Shown one piece after another: positions 37,987-46,795 of a stretch of DNA of 64,000 nucleotides. Below the pieces are notes generated by a model. It saw only the letters and a list, made by a program, of their open reading frames with translations. It was not told the origin of the DNA and did not search any database. The translations under genes were made by a program, and so were the position numbers. The stretch's first letter is position 1; every line of letters starts with the position of its first letter. Source of the stretch: Solidesulfovibrio carbinolicus (GTDB taxonomy: Bacteria > Desulfobacterota > Desulfovibrionia > Desulfovibrionales > Desulfovibrionaceae); assembly GCF_004135975.1 (NCBI RefSeq), contig NZ_CP026538.1, forward strand, positions 1,426,001-1,490,000, written 5' to 3'.

Positions 37987-38463
37987 ATGAAGGGTCTGAT
38001 ACTTTCGAACCTGCGCCGGCAGCTTGGGGCCGTCACTCTCCTGGAAAGCCTTCTGGCGGAAGAATTTTCCCATCTTTCCACGCGCCAGCCAGCGGCGGTA
38101 GCCTCGGTGGAATTTTCCATCCAGGAGTTGCTGCGCCAGATCACGGCGGAGCGCCACAGCCTCCACGCCCTGTACGCCGCCCTGGACCCCCAGGCCAAGC
38201 GGCTGGCCGATCTGGCCGGACAGCTCGACCCCCAGACCCGGGAGGCGGCCCAGGGCCTTTATGAGGCCATCGAAAAGACCGAGCAGCGCTCGGCCAAGCA
38301 GGCCTCGCGCAACTATGCCATGGCTCTTGGGCTGTATGACGTGACCAAGTCGAGCCTGGACAACCTGCAAAAGCTCATGACCCCGAAAAAGGGCGTCTAC
38401 GGGGCCAGGGGCCGCATGGCCTCGGCCACGCCGCCTCCGGGCATGATCAGCGGGAGGCTCTGA
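37987..38463 (+). CDS. flgN: Flagellar export chaperone FlgN
   Basis: This 158-residue, mostly helical protein matches FlgN in size, helical content and position just before flgK. FlgN keeps FlgK and FlgL unfolded and delivers them to the export gate. Residues 1-135 are predicted coiled coil (LESLLAEEFSHL, EFSIQELLRQITAERHSLHALY). Its stop overlaps the flgK start by one base (TGATG). Confidence 0.85.
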   Translation: MKGLILSNLRRQLGAVTLLESLLAEEFSHLSTRQPAAVASVEFSIQELLRQITAERHSLHALYAALDPQAKRLADLAGQLDPQTREAAQGLYEAIEKTEQRSAKQASRNYAMALGLYDVTKSSLDNLQKLMTPKKGVYGARGRMASATPPPGMISGRL

Positions 38464-40553
38464 TGTCCGGCATCACTTCCCTGCTTTCCATGGGGGCAGG
38501 GGCCCTTCGCGCCAACCAGGCGGCCTTGCAGGTCACCGGCAACAACATTTCCAATGTTGACACCGAGGGCTACAGCCGCCAGTCGGTGGTGCTCAAAGAC
38601 GGCCAGTACGTCAACACGTTCACCGGCCAGGTCGGCACCGGCGTGGTGGCCCAGGAAGTGGTGCGCGCCCATGACAAGTTCGTCGAGGCCCAATACCTGA
38701 CCAAGGTGTCGGCCCGGGACCGCTACCAGACCCTCTACAACGGCCTGCAAAGCGTGCAGAACCTCGTCAACGAGTCCAACACCGACGGGCTCAACACCTC
38801 GCTGAACAAATTTTTCGACGACTGGGGCGACCTGACCACCAGTCCGGAAAGCGCCGCCGTGCGCCAGACCCTGGTGGACGACACCGAGACCCTGCTCAGC
38901 ACCCTGCGCTCCCAGGCCGATTCCATGCGGCAACTCGAAGACCAGGCCAACCAGAGCATCGCCGCCGGCGTCGATCAGCTCAACGAACTGGCCAAGGACA
39001 TCGCCGACCTCAACAACCAGATCAACCAGACCCAGATCGACGGCAAGAGCAATCCCAATAATCTCTACGACCTGCGTGACGTCAAGCTGCGCGAGATGGC
39101 GGGCCTTGTCGACATCAGCGTCGTTGACAATGGCAAGGGCAACATCACGGTCTACACCACGGCCGGCCAGACCGTGGTGGACGGGGTGGTGGCCTTTGAT
39201 TTCAAGTTCGAGCAGGGCCAGACCGTGCGCCAGCTTTCGCCCACGTCCCTTGGCCCTCCCGTCAGCGACGTCCAAGCCTACTACGACGGCGCCGACAACG
39301 ACGAATACACCCTCAAGGTGGTGTCGGGCGGCGCCGTGGGCGGCGGCGCGGCCTTTCAGGTGTCCCTGGACGGCGGCCGCACCTGGCTGACCAACGACGA
39401 CGGCACGACGGCGGTCTATCAGGCCGAGGCCGCAGGTTCCAAGGTCCGGGTCGGCGACCTCGACATCTGGTTCGCCAACGTTGACGATCCGACCACGCCG
39501 GCCGCCGACAACCTCAATGTCGGCGACACCTTTACCCTGGTCCCGAAAAAGGCCCTGTACTGGTACACCACGGCCGGCACGGCCGAGAACATCACCCCCC
39601 AGCAGTACGCCGACGGCACGGACAACACCCGGCGTCTCACCGGGGGGGCGCTGGCCGGCGCGTTCCTGTTCCGCGACGAGGAGCTTGGCGAGTTTCAGGA
39701 CACCCTCGACGCCTTTGCCAAGAGCATGGTCTGGGAGGTCAACCGCATCCATTCCCAGGGCGCGGGCCTGAAGAATTTCAGTTCGGTCCTAGGAACAAAC
39801 GCCGTGGTCGATTCGACTTTTGCCCTGGATTCGCCGACTTCCGGTCTTGACTACGGCAACCGCCTCCAGTCCGGCGCGTCCATGATGTACGTCTACGACG
39901 CGAACGGCGCGCTCACGGCCAGCGCCGCCATCAGCTTCACCCCCGGCGACTCCCTTGACGACGTCATCACCGCGATCAACGGCGCCTTTGGCGGCGCCGT
40001 CACCGCTTCGGTGGTCAACAGTCGGCTGTCCATCGTGGGAACAGGCGGGGCGACTTTCCAATTCGGCGACGATTCTTCGGGTGTTTTGGCCGCCCTTGGC
40101 GTCAACACGTTTCTCACCGGCTCACAGGCTTCGGACGTGGCCGTCAACGATGTCGTCGGCACCGACCTCAACCGGATCAACGCCGGCCACGTGGGGGCGG
40201 ACGGGCTGGTGGCCGTGGGCGACAACCTCACGGCCAAGGCCATGACCGAACTGGAAAACACAAAAATCGCTTTTTATGTCGCGGGCAAGACCACGGTGAA
40301 CCAGACGCTTACCGACTATTACGCCTCCCTGGTTTCCAAGGTCGGTTCGGACACCGCCGCCGCCTCGTACCAGGCCACCTACCAAGCGGCCCTGGCCGCC
40401 GAGCTCAACGAGCAGCAGCTCTCGACTTCCGGCGTCAATCTTGATGAGGAACTGACCAACATGATCAAGTTCCAGCATTCCTACCAGGCCGCGGCCAAGC
40501 TCGTCAGCACCGCCAATTCGATGTTCGAGACAGTCCTGGGGCTCAAGAACTAG
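38463..40553 (+). CDS. flgK: Flagellar hook-associated protein 1 (FlgK)
   Basis: This 696-residue hook-filament junction protein has the N-terminal axial motif ALQVTGNNISNVDTEGYSRQSVVL, the HAP1 region LNKFFDDWGDLTTSPESAAVRQTLV and the C-terminal helix EELTNMIKFQHSYQAAAKLVSTANSMFETVLGL. It is longer than Salmonella FlgK (553) because of a variable middle domain (about 240-560). Coupled to flgN and followed by flgL after 17 nt. Confidence 0.95.
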   Translation: MSGITSLLSMGAGALRANQAALQVTGNNISNVDTEGYSRQSVVLKDGQYVNTFTGQVGTGVVAQEVVRAHDKFVEAQYLTKVSARDRYQTLYNGLQSVQNLVNESNTDGLNTSLNKFFDDWGDLTTSPESAAVRQTLVDDTETLLSTLRSQADSMRQLEDQANQSIAAGVDQLNELAKDIADLNNQINQTQIDGKSNPNNLYDLRDVKLREMAGLVDISVVDNGKGNITVYTTAGQTVVDGVVAFDFKFEQGQTVRQLSPTSLGPPVSDVQAYYDGADNDEYTLKVVSGGAVGGGAAFQVSLDGGRTWLTNDDGTTAVYQAEAAGSKVRVGDLDIWFANVDDPTTPAADNLNVGDTFTLVPKKALYWYTTAGTAENITPQQYADGTDNTRRLTGGALAGAFLFRDEELGEFQDTLDAFAKSMVWEVNRIHSQGAGLKNFSSVLGTNAVVDSTFALDSPTSGLDYGNRLQSGASMMYVYDANGALTASAAISFTPGDSLDDVITAINGAFGGAVTASVVNSRLSIVGTGGATFQFGDDSSGVLAALGVNTFLTGSQASDVAVNDVVGTDLNRINAGHVGADGLVAVGDNLTAKAMTELENTKIAFYVAGKTTVNQTLTDYYASLVSKVGSDTAAASYQATYQAALAAELNEQQLSTSGVNLDEELTNMIKFQHSYQAAAKLVSTANSMFETVLGLKN

Positions 40554-40570
40554 GCTCCCGGAGGTTCACC

Positions 40571-42103
40571 ATGGTCATGCGCGTCGCCCAGCAAAGCATC
40601 TACGGCTCCATCGTCCGGCAAAACAACGCCGCCTTGAGCAAGCTCATGGAGACCAATCTCCAGTCGTCCACCCAAAAGCGCATCAACGCGCCCTCCGACG
40701 ATCCCAACGGCGCGGCCTTGGTGCTCCAGACGCGCTGCGACATCAGCCAGCTCACCCAATACAAGCGCAACATCACCAGCGCCGAAGGCTGGCTGACCCA
40801 GTCCGACAGCGCGCTGACCTCGGTCAGCACGCTCATCACCTCCATCAAGGGCTATGCCGAGCAGGGGGCCACAGGCTCGGTCACCGAGGAGAACCGGGGA
40901 GAGATCGCCTCGGCCGTGCGCCAGTATTTCCAGCAGCTCATCTCCCTGGCCAACACCGAATACAGCGGGCAGTCGTTGTTTGCCGGCCAAAAAACCAATG
41001 CCGAGGCCTTTTCGCAGTCCCTGTGGATGAATTCCAATGACGCGGCTTTCGACGCCGTGGTCGCCTCCAACGGCGGCTTCACCCTCACCGGTTCCAGCAA
41101 TTCCACACTGCTGGTGCAGTTCATGGGCACCGACACCGCCGGACACCAGCCGGCGTTTTCCTACTCCGCCGATGGCGGGACCACCTGGACCGCCGGCTCC
41201 TACAATACCGCCACCACCGACGATCCCCAGGAACTCAACCTCGGCGGCGTGACCATGACCCTGGGCAATGACGCCCTGGACAGCGTCACGGCCTGCGCCG
41301 ACCACGAGGACGCGGACGGCACCTGGATGTGGATCCGGCCCACGGCGGTCTACAACGGCAACACCAACGACGGCGTGACCGTCGTCAACGCGACCGGTTC
41401 CGTGGCCACGGTCACGGCCTCGGTGGCCGGGGTGTTTTCCGGCAACGTCGCCGTGCGTCTGGACGAGGACTGCGATTTCAGCGCGCCCTTTGCCTATTCC
41501 TACAGCACCGACGGCGGCCGCTCCTGGGTGTCGGGCAACACCTCGGGCACGCCCAGCGGCACGACGGTGAGCCTGCCCGTGCCCGGCGGTTCGCTGACCC
41601 TCGACAGCGCCGCCACCGTGGTTTCCGGCAGCCAGTTCTTCATCCAGCCCAGCACCGCCGACATCAACGTGGCCATTTCCCCCACGGACTCGGTCACGGT
41701 CAACGGCGTGGGCAAGGACATCTTCGGCGGGGTCTACAACGGCCAGGCCGTGACCTTCGAAGGGTCGGTGGACGCCAACCTGTTCGAGACCGTGGGCAAG
41801 CTCGTGGGCTACCTCGAAACCAACAATCAGCAGGGTTGCCAGGAAGCCCTGGATCAGCTGACGGCGTCCCAGGAGCAGGTGCTCACCGTGGCCGCCTCGG
41901 TGGGCGCGCGGGAAAATCGGGTGACGGCGGCCGGCGTCATGGTCGATACCCTGGCCGAGAACGCGGACGACACGCTGAGCAAAACCGAGGACGCCGACTT
42001 GACCGAGCTCATCACCAAGCTGGCCCAGCAGGAGCTGGCCTATCAGGCCGTGCTCAAGTCCTCGAGCACGGTGATGAACCTGTCCCTGGTCAGCTATATT
42101 TAG
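40571..42103 (+). CDS. flgL: Flagellar hook-associated protein 3 (FlgL)
   Basis: This 510-residue flagellin-like junction protein has an N-terminal D0/D1 helix pair (STQKRINAPSDDPNGAALVL, a HAP3 hallmark), the segment AEQGATGSVTEENRGEIASAVRQYFQQLISLANT, and a C-terminal ELITKLAQQELAYQAVLKSSSTVMNLSLVSYI helix. It is longer than E. coli FlgL (317) through a beta-rich Thr/Ser/Asp insert (about 140-400) likely exposed on the filament surface. GGAGG precedes the ATG. Confidence 0.93.
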   Translation: MVMRVAQQSIYGSIVRQNNAALSKLMETNLQSSTQKRINAPSDDPNGAALVLQTRCDISQLTQYKRNITSAEGWLTQSDSALTSVSTLITSIKGYAEQGATGSVTEENRGEIASAVRQYFQQLISLANTEYSGQSLFAGQKTNAEAFSQSLWMNSNDAAFDAVVASNGGFTLTGSSNSTLLVQFMGTDTAGHQPAFSYSADGGTTWTAGSYNTATTDDPQELNLGGVTMTLGNDALDSVTACADHEDADGTWMWIRPTAVYNGNTNDGVTVVNATGSVATVTASVAGVFSGNVAVRLDEDCDFSAPFAYSYSTDGGRSWVSGNTSGTPSGTTVSLPVPGGSLTLDSAATVVSGSQFFIQPSTADINVAISPTDSVTVNGVGKDIFGGVYNGQAVTFEGSVDANLFETVGKLVGYLETNNQQGCQEALDQLTASQEQVLTVAASVGARENRVTAAGVMVDTLAENADDTLSKTEDADLTELITKLAQQELAYQAVLKSSSTVMNLSLVSYI

Positions 42104-42121
42104 CGGCCGTGGCTCCAGGCG

Positions 42122-42151
42122 TTGACAAAGGCCGGCCCACACGGCTAGAAG
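42122..42151 (+). promoter_or_regulatory. Candidate sigma-70 promoter ahead of csrA
   Basis: A perfect TTGACA (42122-42127) is followed 17-18 nt later by CTAGAA/TAGAAG (42145-42151). It would allow csrA-fliW expression independent of the sigma-54 operon promoter. The -10 is only moderate. Confidence 0.45.
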
Positions 42152-42218
42152 GGTCGATAACCGGGCGCGAAGACGGCATTTTTCGCGTCCAGAAACACAA
42201 GTGGGGGCGTGGGCGTTC

Positions 42219-42458
42219 ATGCTCATCTTGACCCGGAGGCCGGGCGAAAGCCTGCACCTCGGAGACCATATCAAGATCACCGTCCTGGGGGTCCAGGGCA
42301 AGCAGATCAAGATCGGGCTGGAAGTGCCCGACGACATGCAGGTGTATCGCGAAGAGGTTTATCTGCGGGTGCTTGAACAGAATCGGCAGGCGCTTTGCGC
42401 CATGGATTCCGATGTCCTGGCGGCGGCGAAGTTATGGCCAAAAAAAACGAACGAATAG
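42219..42458 (+). CDS. csrA: Carbon storage regulator CsrA
   Basis: This 79-residue RNA-binding repressor starts with the canonical [37 protein letters not shown] and has the VYREEVY helix. It binds AnGGA sites in mRNA leaders, classically that of flagellin, and is sequestered by FliW. The extra C-terminal tail of about 15 residues is typical for csrA beside fliW. I chose ATG 42219 over an in-frame GTG six codons earlier because CsrA proteins start at MLIL. The last 25 nt overlap fliW. Confidence 0.95.
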
Positions 42459-42892
42459 TGGAAACGCGCCTTGGGCGCTTGACGTTGCCGGAAGAACGGG
42501 TGCTGCAATTCCCCAGGGGCCTCATCGGCTTCGGGGATCAGCGGGAATTCACCCTCATCCAGGTGCGCGAGGACTCCCCGTTTTTGGTGCTGCAAAGCCT
42601 CGACAACCCGTCGCTGGGGCTGCTCGTGGCCGATCCCTACTCGTTTATGACCGAATACGAAGTGGTCATCGGCGAGGCGGACCGGCGGCTTTTAGGCATC
42701 GACTCCCGGGAGCAGGCCACCGTCCTGGTCACCGTGACCATCCCCCAGGGGATGCCCGAGCGTACCACCTTAAATCTCAGCGGCCCCATCGTGGTCAACA
42801 ACGAAGCCCGCGTCGGCCTGCAAATTCCCCAGACCGACTCGCGCTATCCGGCCCATTATACGCCGGGCATGGCCACTCCCAAAAAGAGCTGA
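42434..42892 (+). CDS. fliW: Flagellar assembly factor FliW
   Basis: This 152-residue protein binds CsrA and flagellin, linking filament assembly to release of CsrA repression. It shows [31 protein letters not shown] and the C-terminal [20 protein letters not shown], FliW hallmarks. ATG 42434 lies inside csrA (25-nt overlap) with a weak ribosome site, implying translational coupling and fixed CsrA:FliW stoichiometry. Confidence 0.95.
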
Positions 42893-42952
42893 CGCCTTCC
42901 CGGACCCGGCGAGGCGGTCCGAAAAGGCGTCAGGAAATACTTGTCCGTTGTT

Positions 42953-42994
42953 CGCGTCGCCGCGTGGCCCTAGGGGCTTCGCGGCGCGTTTTTT
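42953..42994 (+). terminator. Terminator of the flgJ-fliW operon
   Basis: A GC-rich stem (CGCCGCG 42958-42964 with CGCGGCG 42980-42986, extended by further pairs) is followed by six T. It lies about 60 nt past fliW. A first weaker stem, GACGCCTT/AAGGCGTC (42891-42931), overlaps the fliW stop. Confidence 0.8.
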
Positions 42995-43003
42995 GGCGCG
43001 CGC

Positions 43004-43327
43004 CTAGCCGAACAGTTCCGACTCCATGGTCAGCAGCTTCTCGGCGATTTTCTTGGAGTCCGGCTGGTAGGTGCCGGCCTCCACCTGGGCCTTGAGGGAC
43101 GCGACCTTGTCGGCCCGCGATTCCGGGGCTTCCTGTGCCGTGCGCGTGGCCACGGACACGAGCCTGCCGCCGTCGGAAAGCGTCACCCGGTCGGCCGACG
43201 AACCGGACGCGCCGCCGGAGTTGTCCGTCTTGCCCCTCGACACACTTGAAGATTCGCCGGAGTCGCTGCGCCCGACACGATTTTGCCCGTAGGGCTGATT
43301 GATTCCGAAGATGTTCTTGATGTCCAT
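43004..43327 (-). CDS. flgM: Anti-sigma-28 factor FlgM
   Basis: This 107-residue protein has a disordered Ser/Gly-rich N-terminal half and the FlgM C-terminal helical domain (SRADKVASLKAQVEAGTYQPDSKKIAEKLL), preceded by DRVTLSDGGRLV. FlgM holds FliA inactive until exported through the completed hook-basal body. It is the second gene of a pair behind a sigma-28 promoter, which gives negative feedback, and is convergent with the flgJ-fliW operon. Confidence 0.93.
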   Translation of the reverse strand: MDIKNIFGINQPYGQNRVGRSDSGESSSVSRGKTDNSGGASGSSADRVTLSDGGRLVSVATRTAQEAPESRADKVASLKAQVEAGTYQPDSKKIAEKLLTMESELFG

Positions 43328-43385
43328 GGCGACCCCCCTCCCGCGTTCTCCGCACTGTACTTATCGGCTGCGGGGGGACCGATGA

Positions 43386-43802
43386 TTAGAGCATGGTTGC
43401 GTCAACTTTTTCCAGGGCCAATTCCCACAGCCGCCGCATGGCGGCCGCCTTGGCCTCGCCGACGAGGGGCACGGCTTCTCGTCCCGGGTCCTTGCGAAAA
43501 ATCTGCATTTCCTGTTCTTCCGGCGGATAGGCGAACACCACGGGGAAACCGAGTTCCTCTTCCAGTTCGGCCTTGAGCTCCTCGACCACCGGCGTGTCGC
43601 TGCCGGCCACGATGCAGTTCTCCACGATCTCGGCCGCCACCCGCCCCACCAGTTCCCGGCGCTTGGCTTCCCGGGAAATCTGGGATTGCTCGTCATCGAC
43701 AGGCTGCAGCGACCGGCGGAACCGGGCCAGCCGCCGGGCCGTGGTCACCTGCCTTCCGTAGGTGCGCAACATGGCGCTGACCTGATAAGGGATGGCGGTC
43801 AC
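43386..43802 (-). CDS. Hypothetical protein co-transcribed with flgM behind a sigma-28 promoter
   Basis: I do not recognise this 138-residue protein. It begins with a basic helix (MLRTYGRQVTTARRLARFRRSLQ), has a middle helix SREAKRRELVGRVAAEIVENCIVAG and an alternating alpha/beta C-terminal part (VEELKAELEEELGFPVVFAYPPEEQEMQIF). No signal or membrane segment is visible. The start is GTG 43802 with AAGGAG 9 nt upstream. Only 58 nt separate it from flgM, and the sigma-28 promoter places it among late flagellar genes. It could be a chaperone or regulator in filament assembly; that is inference. Confidence 0.75.
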   Translation of the reverse strand: MTAIPYQVSAMLRTYGRQVTTARRLARFRRSLQPVDDEQSQISREAKRRELVGRVAAEIVENCIVAGSDTPVVEELKAELEEELGFPVVFAYPPEEQEMQIFRKDPGREAVPLVGEAKAAAMRRLWELALEKVDATML

Positions 43803-43827
43803 GGCGAATGGCTCCTTCTCAGGGGTC

Positions 43828-43854
43828 TTATCGGACGCTTCGCCCTAACCTTTA
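43828..43854 (-). promoter_or_regulatory. Sigma-28 (FliA) promoter
   Basis: On the minus strand TAAA (43854-43851), 15 nt, then TCCGATAA (43835-43828) matches TAAA-N15-GCCGATAA in 11 of 12 positions. It lies 25 nt before the GTG of the hypothetical gene upstream of flgM. Confidence 0.9.
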
Positions 43855-43986
43855 GAGGTGTCGGCAAAAAAAATCCACGCCCAATCGCCCGGAAACCCCG
43901 GGCCGCCTTCCTTGTATCGCTTGCCCCTTTGCCTTATAACACGCTTCCCCCGGCCTGACCGGGGCAACAACAACCGGACACACGCC

Positions 43987-44850
43987 ATGTCGCGCCCCAT
44001 ACGCACCGTTCTCGTCATCTACAAAGCCGACCACGACCAGGCCCGGGCCATGGCCTGGACCGTGGCCCAATGGCTTGCCGCCCGGGACGTCGTGTGTCTC
44101 GTGCGGGAAAACCTGCCCGACGCCGCCCACGCGGTCCTGCCGGCCGGGGTCGTGGTGGCCACGCCGCCGGATCTGGCCCTGGTCCTTGGCGGCGACGGCA
44201 CCATGCTCTCGGCTGCCCGCAAGCGCGTGGTCGATGGCGTGCCGCTACTGGGCATCAACCTCGGCCGGGTGGGGTTCATGACCTCGGCCGGCCTGGCCGA
44301 CTGGGAAGACGTGCTCGGCGACATCCTGCAAAACGGTTTTGTCGAGACCCGCCGCCTCATGATCGAGGTGGCCGTCATCCGTCGGGGCGAGACGGTCTTT
44401 TCCACCATCTCGGTCAACGACGCCGTGATCAGCCGGGGAGCCATGGCCCGGCTGGCCGCCTTTGACGTGACCCTTGGCGACACCGACGTCTGCACGCTGC
44501 GGGCCGACGGCGTGGTCATCTCCACGCCCACCGGCTCCACCGCCTACTGCGTCTCGGCCGGCGGGCCGCTCATCTACCCGGGCCTGGACGTCCTGTGCGT
44601 GGTGCCCATCTGCCCGTTTTTAAGCGACTTCAAACCCGTGGTCGTGCCGGCCGACGCGCCGGTGCGCCTGGCCCTGTCGGCCCCGGAAACCAACATGTAC
44701 CTGACCTGCGACGGTCAGGAACTCTTTGCCCTGGACGACCACGACGTGGTGCTCGTCACCAAGGCCGACCGCTGCCTGCGTCTGGCCAAGCGCCCGGGGG
44801 AGAGCTATTTCGAGCGCCTGCGGCTCAAGGGATTTATTAACCGCCCATGA
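43987..44850 (+). CDS. nadK: NAD kinase
   Basis: This 287-residue cytosolic enzyme phosphorylates NAD+ to NADP+ using ATP or polyphosphate. The signature motifs are in order: LVLGGDGTMLSA (GGDGT), the NE/D-type VNDAVISRG, and VISTPTGSTAYCVSAGGP. The ATG at 43987 is preferred to an upstream in-frame start lacking homology-like sequence. ATGA overlap (44847-44850) couples it to the following DUF89 gene. Confidence 0.95.
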   Translation: MSRPIRTVLVIYKADHDQARAMAWTVAQWLAARDVVCLVRENLPDAAHAVLPAGVVVATPPDLALVLGGDGTMLSAARKRVVDGVPLLGINLGRVGFMTSAGLADWEDVLGDILQNGFVETRRLMIEVAVIRRGETVFSTISVNDAVISRGAMARLAAFDVTLGDTDVCTLRADGVVISTPTGSTAYCVSAGGPLIYPGLDVLCVVPICPFLSDFKPVVVPADAPVRLALSAPETNMYLTCDGQELFALDDHDVVLVTKADRCLRLAKRPGESYFERLRLKGFINRP

Positions 44851-46607
44851 TCCAGGAAGTGCCCTCCGTTCTGCCCGTCCCCGGCCAGGCCCCGCGCTAC
44901 GGCGTCGATCCCATTCTCGACGCCTGGCTTTTGCATTTCATGACCGAGAACAACCTCGAACACTCCATCGACCCGGAAAAAAACGCCTCCCCCGAGCAAC
45001 TGCGCTTCATGGTGGCCCTGGCCCCGGACCAGATCTATGTGCCCTGCACCGACGCCATGTTCGGGCACCTGCTCACCGAACAGGCCGATCCGCAGGTGGT
45101 GGCCGAGTATGACGCCCGCCTGGCCCGCATCGACGGGCTCATCGACGCGTTTGTCCCTGACGACTACACCCGGCGCAAAATTCGCACCCTGTGCCAGCTC
45201 AAGTACCGTCAGGCCCTGGTCAAGCCCACGCTGATTCCCTCGCGCCTGGGCAAGCGCCTCAACACCATTTTTCTCACCCAGTCGGGCCTGGACGACCCCT
45301 ACCGGGAACGCCGCCGGGCCGCTAACCGCCGGGCTTTCGCCTTCATCCAAAGCGAAACCTTTCGCGGCATGCTCCACGCCTGCCCGACCGATCTGCCCGG
45401 CTGCGGCTCCATCCCCGAGCTGCGCCATGTCCTAGATCTGCTGGAGCTCAAGCGGCTGTTCGCCATGTCCGTCATGCCCGAGGTCTGGGAGGGCGACGGG
45501 GCCTGCCCCGGCCCGGAAGCCCTGGACGCGGTCATGGAGAGCTTCCCGCCGGAGTTTTCCCGGCTGGAGACCATGCTCGACCCCCGGCGCGGGGCCAGGC
45601 TCAAGATCCTCTATCTCGTCGATACCGCCGGCGGGGTCATGTTCGACCTGCTGGCCGTGCGCACGCTGTTGCGCATGGGCCACCGGGTCATGCTGGCCTT
45701 CAAGGAGGGGTTCTACTTCGAGGCCCCGACCATCTGGGACACCGACGGCGACCCCATCCTGGACACGGCCCTGGCCGACGCCCATTTCCTCACCGACCAG
45801 CGCATCACCAAAAACGATCTGCTGCAGGTCATCCGTGAAAACCCGCTCACCGTCATCTCCGACGGCACCCGCGAGCGGCTCAATCTCTACCGCGTGTCCG
45901 TGACCTTCGCCCGGGCCTGGAAAGAGGCCGATCTCGTGGTGGCCAAGGGCGAGCGCAACCACCGCCGGCTCATCCTCACCAGCCACCAGTTCACCCGGGA
46001 CGTGGCCGCCTTCTACCGTCTGCCCGGCGACGGGCTGCGTTTCGACTTCAAGCCCCGCGCCCCCGGAGCGGTGTCCTTTACCGAGGCCGAGATCACGGCC
46101 AAGGCCGAGGAGATCATCCTCGGCATGCGCCAGGCCAAGACGGCCGGACGGTCGGTGATGTTCTACAGCGCTATCATCGGCTCGGTGCCGGGCCAGACCA
46201 AGGTGGCCATCGAGCTGGTCACGGCCTTTGTGGCCTACCTGCGCCGCAAGTCGCCCGGGGTCTATATCATCAATCCGGCCGAGCATTTCGAGGAGGGCAT
46301 GGACGCCGACGATTTGATGTTCATGTGGGAAAAGGTGCAGCGCAGCGGCCTTATTGACGTGTGGCGGTTCCAGACCCACTTCGACATCGAAAAGAGCTTT
46401 GAGCTCATCGGCCGCAAGGCGCCGCCGGTCTGGGCCGGCAAGGACGCCACCTTCTCCACCGGCTGCACCAAGGAAATGCGCATCGCCCTGTCCATGCAGC
46501 AGCGCCACCGGGAAATGCAGATCATCGGCCCGGACCCGGAAAAGTTCTTCCGCCGCCGCGAATACGGCGTGGGGCGGTTCTGCGACGCGGGCATCGATTG
46601 CGGGTAG
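44847..46607 (+). CDS. ARMT1/DUF89-type domain protein (possible metabolite phosphatase)
   Basis: This 586-residue protein has a DUF89-like core at about residues 170-380: LKILYLVDTAGGVMFDLL (D259) and ADLVVAKGERNHR (D362, typical DLVxAKG-x2-N motif). DUF89 proteins are Mn/Ni-dependent damage-control phosphatases acting on sugar phosphates or pantetheine phosphates. The usual metal-site DNAGE reads DTAGG here, with Asn replaced by Thr. A C-terminal domain of about 180 residues (SVMFYSAIIGSVPGQTKVAIELV) is unrecognised. ATGA coupling to nadK suggests a role in NADP or phosphate-ester metabolism; inferred only. Confidence 0.7.
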   Translation: MIQEVPSVLPVPGQAPRYGVDPILDAWLLHFMTENNLEHSIDPEKNASPEQLRFMVALAPDQIYVPCTDAMFGHLLTEQADPQVVAEYDARLARIDGLIDAFVPDDYTRRKIRTLCQLKYRQALVKPTLIPSRLGKRLNTIFLTQSGLDDPYRERRRAANRRAFAFIQSETFRGMLHACPTDLPGCGSIPELRHVLDLLELKRLFAMSVMPEVWEGDGACPGPEALDAVMESFPPEFSRLETMLDPRRGARLKILYLVDTAGGVMFDLLAVRTLLRMGHRVMLAFKEGFYFEAPTIWDTDGDPILDTALADAHFLTDQRITKNDLLQVIRENPLTVISDGTRERLNLYRVSVTFARAWKEADLVVAKGERNHRRLILTSHQFTRDVAAFYRLPGDGLRFDFKPRAPGAVSFTEAEITAKAEEIILGMRQAKTAGRSVMFYSAIIGSVPGQTKVAIELVTAFVAYLRRKSPGVYIINPAEHFEEGMDADDLMFMWEKVQRSGLIDVWRFQTHFDIEKSFELIGRKAPPVWAGKDATFSTGCTKEMRIALSMQQRHREMQIIGPDPEKFFRRREYGVGRFCDAGIDCG

Positions 46608-46632
46608 GGGAGAGCGGAAGAGCCAAAAAAGA

Positions 46633-46677
46633 GGCCCCCGGCGGCCGGGGGGATGATCCCCCCGGACCCCTGCAAAG
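46633..46677 (-). repeat. Dispersed palindromic repeat, copy D
   Basis: Read on the minus strand, it has the family order: a left arm, a hairpin CCGGGGGGAT-C-ATCCCCCCGG (46645-46665), then the CCGCCGG-type module (GCCCCCGGCGG on the plus strand at about 46634-46644). It lies between convergent genes, just before a bidirectional terminator. Confidence 0.78.
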
Positions 46678-46706
46678 GGAAAGGCCAGGCGTGACTTCAG
46701 GAAAAA

Positions 46707-46736
46707 GGGCCGCGGCGCAATGCCGCGGCCCTTTTT
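46707..46736. terminator. Bidirectional terminator between the DUF89 gene and thi4
   Basis: GGGCCGCGGC/GCCGCGGCCC (10 bp, loop GCAAT) is flanked by five A on the left and five T on the right, so it can stop transcription from both convergent genes. Confidence 0.93.
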
Positions 46737-46795
46737 GGTGGAGGGAGCGTTTTCCCGTTTCGGGAGCTGGAGCGGTTTTCGCCTGCCCTGGTCTG

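Noticed and set aside
42153-42160. GTCGATAA before csrA as a sigma-28 -10 element
   Set aside because: The -35 position holds GC-rich sequence without TAAA.
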